From assembly GCA_016208345.1 (NCBI GenBank), contig JACQYG010000215.1, positions 1 through 12,321 on the forward strand: 12,321 nt of DNA, in the 5' to 3' direction. Below the pieces are notes generated by a model. It was not told where the DNA came from, searched no databases, and saw nothing but the letters and a program-made list of their open reading frames with translations. How positions within the stretch are numbered: the first letter of the stretch is position 1; every line of letters begins with the position of its first letter. The position numbers and the translations under genes are program-made. Below, one piece after another: positions 6,826-12,321 of the stretch. The DNA is from Chloroflexota bacterium. GTDB lineage: Bacteria > Chloroflexota > DTOL01 > JACQYG01.

Positions 6826-8121
6826 CTAGACGTTCTCCCGCAGGGCCTTGATCTTCGGGTCGAACCGGTGGATCAGTTCGTACTCCCTATCCCAGAAAGC
6901 CTGAGACTTCATGGAGTCCAGGTAGGCTTTAGAATAGCCGAATTTGCTCCAAACCTCTTCCTTCTGCTGGAAAAGACGTTCCTTCTGCTCTTTGACCTGC
7001 ACGTCCAGGATGTGCTCGGTGGTCGCCCCCGGGAAGATCTCCTCCGCCCACTGGCCCAGGACAGCCGGGGTTATCGGCCCGGCGCGTCGCTCCAGATCCA
7101 TCATAATCGCTCCCAATACGTTGCATATCCCGGAGATGCCGAAGATCCCCACCAGGGACGTGGCCGTCTGGGGAGACAGGCCAAAACGCCGGGCCAGCAC
7201 CTGGCTCCCATCCTGGATGACCTTTAAACCCTTGACACAATCATCGTCGTGGATGAGCACCACGTAGTCGGTGGTCAGGATGTTGTGGATCAGGGTCACC
7301 ATCTTGTCCCCGATACCCTCGATGCGATGCTGCCCCTGTCCATTGTTGTACAGGGTGGGACACTGCAGGGGCTCCAACGCCGCCACTATGGCCTCCGGGT
7401 AGACGGTCTTGATCTCGTCTCCAGCGCCGATGGTGCCGGCGGAGCCGGGGGCAGAGGCGAAGACGGCGATGCGGCCATTGCCGAACCCCCGGGCCACCTC
7501 CAGGGCGCTCCTGCCGGTGACGTAGCGATGGAAGCGATAGTTAGGCAAGAGCTCGAACTGGGCCAGGACCTTGTACTTAGGGTTGGGAATGTAGGTGCGG
7601 TGGGTGCGCTCCAGGGTCAGAATCACGTCGCTCTCGGTACCCGGCGTAAGATCCAATTCGCCGCCGTACTTCTTGATGCGCTCATAGCGCTCCTGGCTCA
7701 TGTTATCTGGCATGACCACCAGGGCCTGGTAACCCTTGAGCCGGGCCACGTAGGCGGTGCCGATGCCGAAGTTGCCGGTGGAGGGACCCACAATGGTATG
7801 GCTCCCGGGGGCGATCTCCCCCGCCACCTCGCCCTCGATGAGGGTGGTGTAGGCCGGGCCCACCTTATGGCTGCCGGAGGGGAGGTCCTTCCCCAGCATG
7901 ACAATGATGTTGGCCTTGACCCCGGTGAGTTCCTTAGGGAACAACAAGGCATTAATGCGGCCGTCAGGTCGCCTCCAGGTGATGTTAAAGAGGTTCAAAG
8001 GGTCCAGCTCATTGGTTACCTGGGCTTTCAGGGCCTGGGCACGCACGGCTGCCGGGAGTTTGTTAGGGTCCAGCATCTCCTGATAGGTAGGACCCGGGAC
8101 TATCTTCGCCGTTTTGGTCAT
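6826..8121 (-). CDS. Fold-type II PLP-dependent enzyme (cysteine synthase-like)
   Basis: A 431-residue PLP enzyme of the tryptophan synthase beta/cysteine synthase superfamily. Probable Schiff-base lysine is K86 in PSGSHKVGPAY; GPSTGNFGIG (112-121) is the loop that holds the substrate carboxylate; GSAGTIGAG (226-234) is the glycine loop that binds the PLP phosphate. Members catalyse beta-elimination, beta-replacement or deamination of serine-like or diamino acids. It is about 100 residues longer than typical O-acetylserine sulfhydrylase, through N-terminal and C-terminal additions (the last about 100 residues are charged and helical). The SHK triad resembles TrpB more than the SVK of cysteine synthases. 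AGGTGA lies close before the ATG. It is second in a two-gene unit, 79 bp after the SsnA-like gene, with a terminator after it. Substrate is not identifiable from sequence; a bona fide cysteine synthase is the less likely reading. Confidence 0.85.
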   Translation of the reverse strand: MTKTAKIVPGPTYQEMLDPNKLPAAVRAQALKAQVTNELDPLNLFNITWRRPDGRINALLFPKELTGVKANIIVMLGKDLPSGSHKVGPAYTTLIEGEVAGEIAPGSHTIVGPSTGNFGIGTAYVARLKGYQALVVMPDNMSQERYERIKKYGGELDLTPGTESDVILTLERTHRTYIPNPKYKVLAQFELLPNYRFHRYVTGRSALEVARGFGNGRIAVFASAPGSAGTIGAGDEIKTVYPEAIVAALEPLQCPTLYNNGQGQHRIEGIGDKMVTLIHNILTTDYVVLIHDDDCVKGLKVIQDGSQVLARRFGLSPQTATSLVGIFGISGICNVLGAIMMDLERRAGPITPAVLGQWAEEIFPGATTEHILDVQVKEQKERLFQQKEEVWSKFGYSKAYLDSMKSQAFWDREYELIHRFDPKIKALRENV

Positions 8122-8200
8122 GATCTCACCTCACAAGGAATGCCGTTGCTTCAAGCGATCGCCGGGTCATCCAGACCCAGTCACCCCGCTTCCTTCTGAC

Positions 8201-9496
8201 TCACGGCGTCATAGCGTTGCATTCTACATCATTCAGCCCGTTGTGGCAAGCGCGATGCACCCGGACCACGGCCTTCCCGTTCACCACCACCGCGCTAGGG
8301 CTCCTGGCACTCAGGGCTGCCAGAAGGTGGCTGGCCAGGTTGCCACTCTCCAGGGGGGTAGGGGGGTCGTAGGGCACCAGGATGAGGTCGGCGGCGAACC
8401 CTGGGGCGATCTTTCCAAAAGGCAGCCCAAAAGTCTGGGATGCCAGGGCGGCGTTGTACTTATAGACCATGGTCAGCACGTCGGCACCGGAGAAACCGCT
8501 GGGGTTGGCCTGGCCCAGGTTCTGCAAGAGCGGGGCCGTGACCATCTCGTGAGGCATGTCACAGTAGCCATCGGAGCCCAAGCACGCCTTGACACCTCCG
8601 GCCAGGAGCTTAGTCACCGGCGAGATGCCCACACCATTGCCCATGTTGGACTTGGGGTTGTGGGCGGTATAGGTCGAGGTGACACGCAGGCGCCCGATGT
8701 CCCGGTCGTCGACGTGCACGGTGTGGGCGGCAATAGTGCCCGGGCCCAGGATCCCCACCCGCTCCAGATACTCCACCACGCCCATACCATGTTCCGCCCG
8801 GAACCTCTCCAGTTCGGTGCGATGCTCAACCACATGCAGGTGGAAGCCAGTCCCCAACCCCCGGCCTATCTCCTGACAGCGGGCCAGGGTAGCGTCAGAC
8901 AATGTGAACACGGCATGAAGCCCAAAGAGCCCGCCTAGCATAGTGTCCCTCTTCTCTTGGCACCGCTGAATGAAGCTGCGGTTCTCTTCGATCCCGGCAT
9001 CCCGGGAGGCCGGGCCGTCTCGGTCCGAGACTTCGTATGCCAGGCAGGCCCGCAGGCCCAGTTGCCCCACGGCCCGAGCCACCTGGTCCAAAGAGCCCGT
9101 CGGACACCTGGGACTCGCGTGGTGATCGAAGATGGTCGTAACGCCATGCCTCAGTGAGGCGATGCCGCCCACCAGGGCAGATACGTAAACGTCCGGGAGG
9201 GTCAGGGCCTTGTCCAACCGCCACCAGATCTTCTGCAATACCTCCACGAAGTTCTGGGGCAGGCTCTCCTTCAAGGGCATACCTAGGGCCAGACTCCCAT
9301 AAAGATGAGTATGGGCGTCGATGATGCCCGGGAGGACCAGGCAACCACCAGCGTCCAGGACTTCTGCCACGCCAGTCGGCAGGTCGGCACCCAGGGCCTG
9401 GACCCGGCCCTCCTCCAGCAGGACGGAAACTCCCTCCAGGTACTCCCCAGCGCAGGGATCGCTCACCACCAGCCCGTTGCGAACGAGTAGCGCCAT
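8201..9496 (-). CDS. ssnA: SsnA-like amidohydrolase / aminohydrolase
   Basis: A 431-residue metal-dependent hydrolase of the amidohydrolase superfamily (ATZ/TRZ/guanine-deaminase branch). Metal ligands: H62 and H64 in [18 protein letters not shown], His in FHLHVVEH (219-225), H258 in AAHTVH and D309 in [23 protein letters not shown] (279-290) matches the SNM motif of aminohydrolases. The beta-sandwich flanks are present (N-terminal 1-55 and the C-terminal [10 protein letters not shown] segment). In E. coli and some gut anaerobes ssnA lies in clusters for anaerobic purine breakdown with a fold-II PLP ammonia-lyase; here it is followed by another fold-II PLP enzyme. GGAGGAGG sits just before the ATG, an excellent ribosome site, and a consensus promoter lies about 125 bp upstream. 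The exact substrate is unknown; the E. coli protein itself was poorly defined for long. Confidence 0.88.
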   Translation of the reverse strand: MALLVRNGLVVSDPCAGEYLEGVSVLLEEGRVQALGADLPTGVAEVLDAGGCLVLPGIIDAHTHLYGSLALGMPLKESLPQNFVEVLQKIWWRLDKALTLPDVYVSALVGGIASLRHGVTTIFDHHASPRCPTGSLDQVARAVGQLGLRACLAYEVSDRDGPASRDAGIEENRSFIQRCQEKRDTMLGGLFGLHAVFTLSDATLARCQEIGRGLGTGFHLHVVEHRTELERFRAEHGMGVVEYLERVGILGPGTIAAHTVHVDDRDIGRLRVTSTYTAHNPKSNMGNGVGISPVTKLLAGGVKACLGSDGYCDMPHEMVTAPLLQNLGQANPSGFSGADVLTMVYKYNAALASQTFGLPFGKIAPGFAADLILVPYDPPTPLESGNLASHLLAALSARSPSAVVVNGKAVVRVHRACHNGLNDVECNAMTP

Positions 9497-9803
9497 GTAC
9501 CTCCTCCAACTTGATAATATGAACAGCCTGCTTATGAGACCATTGGGCTGCTACCCATCTTTACCAATAATGAAATCCCCCGCGCAACAACGACACGCCG
9601 GTGCCGCTGGTGCCCGGAAAGAATATGACAGCCAGACATCTTTGTCAAGCTGCGTCCTCTCTTCCGGATATAAATGGCCGTTTTGGCTGAGAAATATGCC
9701 CCTGCGAACCACTCTGCCCACCCGTCTACATTGAGGACTCAAGTCTCGTTTCAGACAGTTGTGCTTCTCCATGTGCGGGTTTAGGTCCGCCTCGGCCAAA
9801 CAG
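9497..9803. other. Intergenic region between ssnA and infC
   Basis: The gap from the ssnA start to the infC start is 389 bp, the longest in the window. It holds the ssnA promoter and its leader of about 115 nt, the infC promoter (9804-9832) and the infC leader hairpin. The part from about 9650 to 9800 shows no gene or repeat I can support. An 82-codon minus-strand reading frame (9551-9799) starts with TTG, has no ribosome site and is cysteine/arginine-rich, so it is not called. Confidence 0.6.
9620..9648 (-). promoter_or_regulatory. Consensus sigma70 promoter for ssnA-PLP unit
   Basis: On the minus strand: perfect TTGACA (9643-9648), 17-nt spacer, TATTCT (9620-9625). The predicted start near 9613 gives a leader of about 115 nt before the ssnA ATG, longer than needed for a ribosome site. 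No known riboswitch fold was recognised in it. Confidence 0.7.
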
Positions 9804-9832
9804 TTGACTTCTATTTCCCGTTATGGTATATT
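9804..9832 (+). promoter_or_regulatory. Strong sigma70-type promoter for infC operon
   Basis: TTGACT (9804-9809), 17-nt spacer, TATATT (9827-9832). The predicted start is near 9839-9840, only about 5 nt ahead of the leader hairpin and 46 nt before the AUC start of infC. Confidence 0.75.
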
Positions 9833-9844
9833 TGGCGCCGCAAA

Positions 9845-9869
9845 TGCCCCATGGGGCAGTTTTTCTTTT
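9845..9869 (+). promoter_or_regulatory. Terminator-like hairpin in infC leader
   Basis: The palindrome TGCCCCATGGGGCA (9845-9858) forms a 5-bp stem with a CATG loop, followed by GTTTTTCTTTT (9859-9869). It sits between the promoter and the ribosome site (AGGTGG, 9874-9879). It may attenuate transcription, stabilise the 5' end or stop antisense-region transcripts. The stem is short, so termination efficiency is uncertain. Confidence 0.55.
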
Positions 9870-9885
9870 AGCGAGGTGGTAGAAC

Positions 9886-10422
9886 ATCACAAAAGACCTG
9901 CGCGTCAACGATAGGATCCGGGCAAAGCAGGTTCGCCTGATTGGTCCCCTTGGGGAGCAAATAGGCGTCATCACTGTTCCGGAGGCGCTGCAGATCGCAC
10001 AGCAACACGGCCTGGATCTGGTGGAGGTGGCACCCACGGCGGAGCCGCCGGTGTGCCGCTTGCTGGACTATGGCAAGTTTCGCTACGAGCAGGCTCGGAG
10101 GGAACGAGAAGCCAGGAAGAGCCAAAAGGTCGTCTCGCTAAAGGAAATGCGGCTCAGGCCTAAGATCGATGATCACGATCTGGCCTTTAAAACCAGGCTG
10201 ATCCAGAACTTTCTGAGAGACGGGGACAAGGTCAAGGTTACGGTGATCTTCCGAGGCCGCGAGATCACTCACGCTGACCTGGGACGAGATATCCTGGACC
10301 AGGTGACCAGGGACCTGGGCGGGATGGCGGTGGTGGAGCGGGCGCCTCTCATGGAGGGCCGCAACCTGACCATGATCCTGAGCCCCGTGGCAGCCAAGCA
10401 AGGCCCCGCCCAGGCCAGGTGA
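9886..10422 (+). CDS. infC: Translation initiation factor IF-3, AUC start
   Basis: A 178-residue factor that binds the 30S subunit, prevents premature 50S joining and proofreads the start codon. The N-domain begins TKDLRVNDRIRAKQVRLIG; LVEVAPTAEPPVCRLLDYGK (45-64) is the most conserved block; a basic helical linker follows (about 65-85); the C-domain carries LKEMRLRPKIDDHDLAFK and VTVIFRGREITH. No ATG, GTG or TTG lies between the upstream stop at 9880-9882 and the conserved N-domain. AGGTGG is 6 nt before AUC at 9886, giving the family-length protein. A rare start codon (AUU or AUC) is the known basis of IF3 autoregulation, since IF3 rejects such codons. The GTG at 10021 would lose 45 conserved residues. 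First gene of the operon, with its own promoter. Confidence 0.95.
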   Translation: MTKDLRVNDRIRAKQVRLIGPLGEQIGVITVPEALQIAQQHGLDLVEVAPTAEPPVCRLLDYGKFRYEQARREREARKSQKVVSLKEMRLRPKIDDHDLAFKTRLIQNFLRDGDKVKVTVIFRGREITHADLGRDILDQVTRDLGGMAVVERAPLMEGRNLTMILSPVAAKQGPAQAR

Positions 10423-10523
10423 GCAGGCCCAGAGCGGCTCCTCGCCACTTCGCCGTTTGGTTCTCGCCTTCAGGACTTGCTCTGTTCACGTAATTCTGTA
10501 TCTGCCAAATAATGAGGAGTCAC

Positions 10524-10724
10524 ATGCCCAAGATGAAAACCAGCAAGACCGCTTCCAAGCGGTTCACCATCACCGGAAGCGGCAAACTGATGCGCACCCG
10601 AGGTGGAAAAAGCCACCTGAGGCGGAATAAGGCATCGCGGGTCAAGGGCGAATACGACGAGATGCATCCGGTGAGCCCGGCGGACGAGAGCCGCGTCAGG
10701 CGCCTCCTGCCCTACGGGGCGTAG
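10524..10724 (+). CDS. rpmI: 50S ribosomal protein L35
   Basis: A 66-residue basic protein starting MPKMKTSKTASKRFTITGSG, the universal bL35 signature, with GGKSHLRRNK and a typical short C-terminus. It is a late-assembling large-subunit protein. The ATG at 10524 is chosen over the in-frame ATG at 10512 because family members start MPKMKT and GGAG lies 4 nt upstream. It follows infC by 101 bp, in which no clear gene, terminator or promoter was seen, and is followed by an intrinsic terminator, unusual inside this conserved operon. Confidence 0.96.
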   Translation: MPKMKTSKTASKRFTITGSGKLMRTRGGKSHLRRNKASRVKGEYDEMHPVSPADESRVRRLLPYGA

Positions 10725-10760
10725 CCGGGCATAGGTCGAACCCTTACGCCTGCATTGCGG

Positions 10761-10785
10761 AAAACTGGCCTCAGGCCAGTTTTTT
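10761..10785 (+). terminator. Intrinsic terminator between rpmI and rplT
   Basis: AAAACTGGCC (10761-10770), loop TCA, GGCCAGTTTT (10774-10783): a perfect 10-bp stem. The T run 10780-10785 completes a textbook terminator, with the first four T able to pair. It lies 36 bp after rpmI and 43 bp before rplT. No convincing promoter follows it, so rplT must depend on read-through or on regulated antitermination. Confidence 0.8.
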
Positions 10786-10828
10786 GTGAGGACGATTAGC
10801 TTAGCCAACTATTGATGGAGGTTGAGAA

Positions 10829-11182
10829 TTGCCGAGAGTCAAACGGGGTGTCCCCGCTCACCAGCGGCACAAGAAGGTCCTGAAAGCAACCGAAGGACAC
10901 AAGGGCACCAAACGCTCGCTATATCGCCCAGCGCACGAATCGCTGCTCAAATCCCTGGCCTACGCCTACCGCGATCGCCGGGACCGAAAGCGCGACTTTC
11001 GGCGCCTGTGGATCGCGCGCATCAACGCGGCAGCGCGCCTGGCGGGGCTAACCTACAGCAAGTTGATCGCCGGCCTGGCCAGGGCTGGAGTGGCACTGGA
11101 TCGAAAGACCATGGCCGACATGGCGGTAAACGACCCTCAGGCCTTTGGGCGGCTGGTGGACATAGCGAAGGCCAACGGCTAA
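10829..11182 (+). CDS. rplT: 50S ribosomal protein L20, UUG start
   Basis: A 117-residue protein (family 115-120) that binds 23S rRNA early in 50S assembly and in several bacteria represses its own operon. It begins [19 protein letters not shown], and has [19 protein letters not shown] (about residues 45-63), [15 protein letters not shown] and [17 protein letters not shown], all family hallmarks. The start is TTG at 10829, with GGAGG at 7 nt; no ATG fits, since conserved PRVKRG follows immediately. A UUG start may lower output. It is separated from rpmI by a strong terminator, and followed by the methyltransferase gene about 20 bp on. Confidence 0.96.
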   Translation: MPRVKRGVPAHQRHKKVLKATEGHKGTKRSLYRPAHESLLKSLAYAYRDRRDRKRDFRRLWIARINAAARLAGLTYSKLIAGLARAGVALDRKTMADMAVNDPQAFGRLVDIAKANG

Positions 11183-11201
11183 ACGGGAATCCGGTGTGCC
11201 G

Positions 11202-12011
11202 ATGATCACCAGCACCGCCAACCCCAAGGTCAAATACATTCGCTCCCTTTATGAACACCCATCCCGCCAGCGGGAGGGGTGTTTTGTTATCGAGGGGATC
11301 CGCTTGATGGAGGAGGCCCTGGGTGCCGGGATACGTCCCAAAATGGTGCTGTTTAATAGCGCCCTTTTAGGGCAGACCCCCCGAGGCAGAAGGCTATTGG
11401 CCGGATTAGCCGGACACACGGCAGAAGAGGTCTCAGAACAAGTCCTGGAATACGCAGCCGAAACCGTTACCCCTCAGGGGGCCCTGGCCGTGCTACCCAT
11501 CCCCAAGCCCAGCCTCGGCCCGCTGGCCGGAAACCCGGTTTTGGTCATAGACGGATTGCAAGATCCCGGCAACCTGGGGACCATCCTGCGATCGGCCTGG
11601 GCCACCGGTGCCAAAACCGTGCTCTTCGCCTCGGGCACGGTGGACCCCTATGGGCCCAAGGTGGTGCGGTCCGCCATGGGCGCACACTTTCACCTGGACG
11701 TGCGGCCCCGGATGACCTGGGAGGACATAGCCAGAGTCTTGGCAGGTTGGCGCGTGCTACTGGCTGACCCCCAAGGCAATACACCCTACTGCGATGTAGA
11801 CTGGAACCTGCCCTCGGTTCTGATTATCGGCAGCGAGGCACAGGGCGCCTGCCGTGAGGCCAGGCGATTGGCCCAAATCAGGGTGTCCATACCTATGGAA
11901 GCCACCACGGAGTCCCTGAACGCGGCCGTAGCCTGCTCGCTCATGCTCTTCGAGGCCCAGCGCCAGCGGCAGGCAAGAGGCGGCGGTGTGCCATCCGCCA
12001 GGCCAGGATAG
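11202..12011 (+). CDS. SpoU/TrmH family RNA 2'-O-methyltransferase
   Basis: A 269-residue SPOUT-class enzyme that methylates ribose 2'-O of rRNA or tRNA using S-adenosylmethionine in a deep trefoil knot. An N-terminal substrate-binding domain (about 1-95; STANPKVKYIRSL, GCFVIEGIRLMEEAL) precedes motif 1 LQDPGNLGTILRSA (about 118-131, with the catalytic Arg), motif 2 VLIIGSEAQG (about 206-215) and motif 3 IPMEATTESLNAAVA (230-244). This layout is that of the RlmB/YsgA-like rRNA enzymes. The start is uncertain: ATG at 11202 matches the family N-terminus, but GTG at 11196 is in frame, two codons upstream. It lies about 20 bp after rplT and is likely co-transcribed. The target nucleotide cannot be told from sequence. 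Convergent with the amidase remnant 5 bp away. Confidence 0.92.
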   Translation: MITSTANPKVKYIRSLYEHPSRQREGCFVIEGIRLMEEALGAGIRPKMVLFNSALLGQTPRGRRLLAGLAGHTAEEVSEQVLEYAAETVTPQGALAVLPIPKPSLGPLAGNPVLVIDGLQDPGNLGTILRSAWATGAKTVLFASGTVDPYGPKVVRSAMGAHFHLDVRPRMTWEDIARVLAGWRVLLADPQGNTPYCDVDWNLPSVLIIGSEAQGACREARRLAQIRVSIPMEATTESLNAAVACSLMLFEAQRQRQARGGGVPSARPG

Positions 12012-12016
12012 CCCGG

Positions 12017-12321
12017 TTACTCCGGGTATCGGTTGAACGGGTCAACCATCAGTCGCAGGGTGGCGTCGAAGGATCGGTCGGCGGAGTAGGACACGATCCC
12101 GTCGAAATAGCCTTTGGCGACCGCCTCCAAGACCGCCTTTTCTTTGAGCAGCCGTGCCTCCTGGTCATTGGTCACGAAGAGGGGCTCACCGAGGATCCCA
12201 GGCATCTGGCTTGGCCGGGCAAAATCGGCATTGGCGCCGATGGTGAAGAGTCAAACCAGGGCCATCAATTGGGTATACCGGCGTTGCTGCTCCCGTTGGC
12301 TCCAGACGTGAACCTGGTACG
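12017..12321 (-). pseudogene. N-acetylmuramoyl-L-alanine amidase 3' part with in-frame UGA
   Basis: About 100 codons of an Amidase_3-type cell-wall hydrolase, running in from the window edge. It reads ...YQVHVWSQREQQRRYTQL, MALV, stop, LFTIGANADFARPSQ, MPGILGEPLFVTNDQEARLL and on to FNRYPE. MPGILGEPLFVTND matches the family block that carries the second catalytic glutamate. A TGA lies in frame at 12251-12253 (minus strand); protein similarity continues in the same frame on both sides, so it is a point nonsense change, not a frameshift. A CGA-to-TGA transition would explain it. UGA is a normal stop elsewhere in the window. Alternatives are a sequencing error or translation of the downstream part from an internal ATG at 12205, which would lack most of the enzyme. 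The 5' part is outside the window. Confidence 0.7.

Noticed and set aside
7249-8938. Two long plus-strand open frames (7249-8199 and 8114-8938) opposite the PLP and ssnA genes
   Set aside because: They are antisense shadows of genes with clear motifs, start without good ribosome sites, and have Gly/His/Gln/Val-rich compositions typical of complement frames in GC-rich DNA.
9514-9519. TATTAT as a second -10 element right before ssnA
   Set aside because: No acceptable -35 at 16-18 nt, and the start it implies would fall on the ribosome site; the 9620-9648 promoter is far better.
9551-9799. 82-codon minus-strand frame between ssnA and infC
   Set aside because: TTG start, no ribosome site, no recognisable domain, and the ssnA promoter lies inside it.
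10477-10504. Possible promoter before rpmI (TTGCTC, 16 nt, TATCTG)
   Set aside because: Both hexamers are poor matches and rpmI can be transcribed from the infC promoter.
1-12321. CRISPR arrays, insertion sequences, attachment sites, phage or defence genes
   Set aside because: No spaced repeat array, transposase, integrase or terminal inverted repeats were seen on either strand.

Overview
This GC-rich bacterial window carries compactly packed housekeeping genes plus a few accessory ones. All readable proteins use the standard code with UGA as stop. The YvcK form with two N-terminal membrane segments, the long-tailed GyrA and the gene mix suggest Chloroflexota or a deep-branching Gram-positive relative. 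That placement is an inference from general resemblance; no rRNA is present to settle it.

Layout. (1) 1-2075, + strand: 3' two thirds of gyrA, with a six-bladed C-terminal domain that lacks a recognisable GyrA box and a long basic tail. (2) 2080-3330, - strand: membrane-anchored TPR protein. (3) 3331-3545: divergent promoters. (4) 3546-5821, + strand: two tandem YvcK/CofD-like genes with an ATGA overlap, the first soluble and motif-divergent, the second canonical and membrane-anchored. (5) 5834-6364, - strand: GNAT acetyltransferase. It lies downstream of a CAU-anticodon tRNA (6432-6506) that has its own strong promoter. (6) 6622-6738: start of a GH1 beta-glucosidase gene, cut off after 38 codons. 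(7) 9496-6826, - strand: two-gene unit of an SsnA-like aminohydrolase followed by a fold-type-II PLP enzyme, with a strong promoter and an intrinsic terminator. (8) 9804-12011, + strand: translation operon infC (AUC start) - rpmI - rplT (UUG start) - SpoU/TrmH-type RNA methyltransferase. It has a terminator-like hairpin in the infC leader and a near-perfect intrinsic terminator between rpmI and rplT. (9) 12017-12321, - strand: 3' end of an N-acetylmuramoyl-L-alanine amidase gene interrupted by an in-frame UGA.

How the parts fit. The infC operon makes initiation factor 3, two large-subunit proteins and an RNA-modifying enzyme, and its hairpins suggest control at the RNA level. The YvcK pair probably links central carbon metabolism to cell-wall precursor supply. 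The aminohydrolase/PLP pair looks like a small nitrogen-compound catabolic cassette of unknown substrate. Gene ends that face each other are only 4-12 bp apart (gyrA/TPR, yvcK/GNAT, methyltransferase/amidase), a sign of compaction. The best candidates for something undescribed are the YvcK pair, the SsnA-PLP cassette and the two hairpins in the infC operon.
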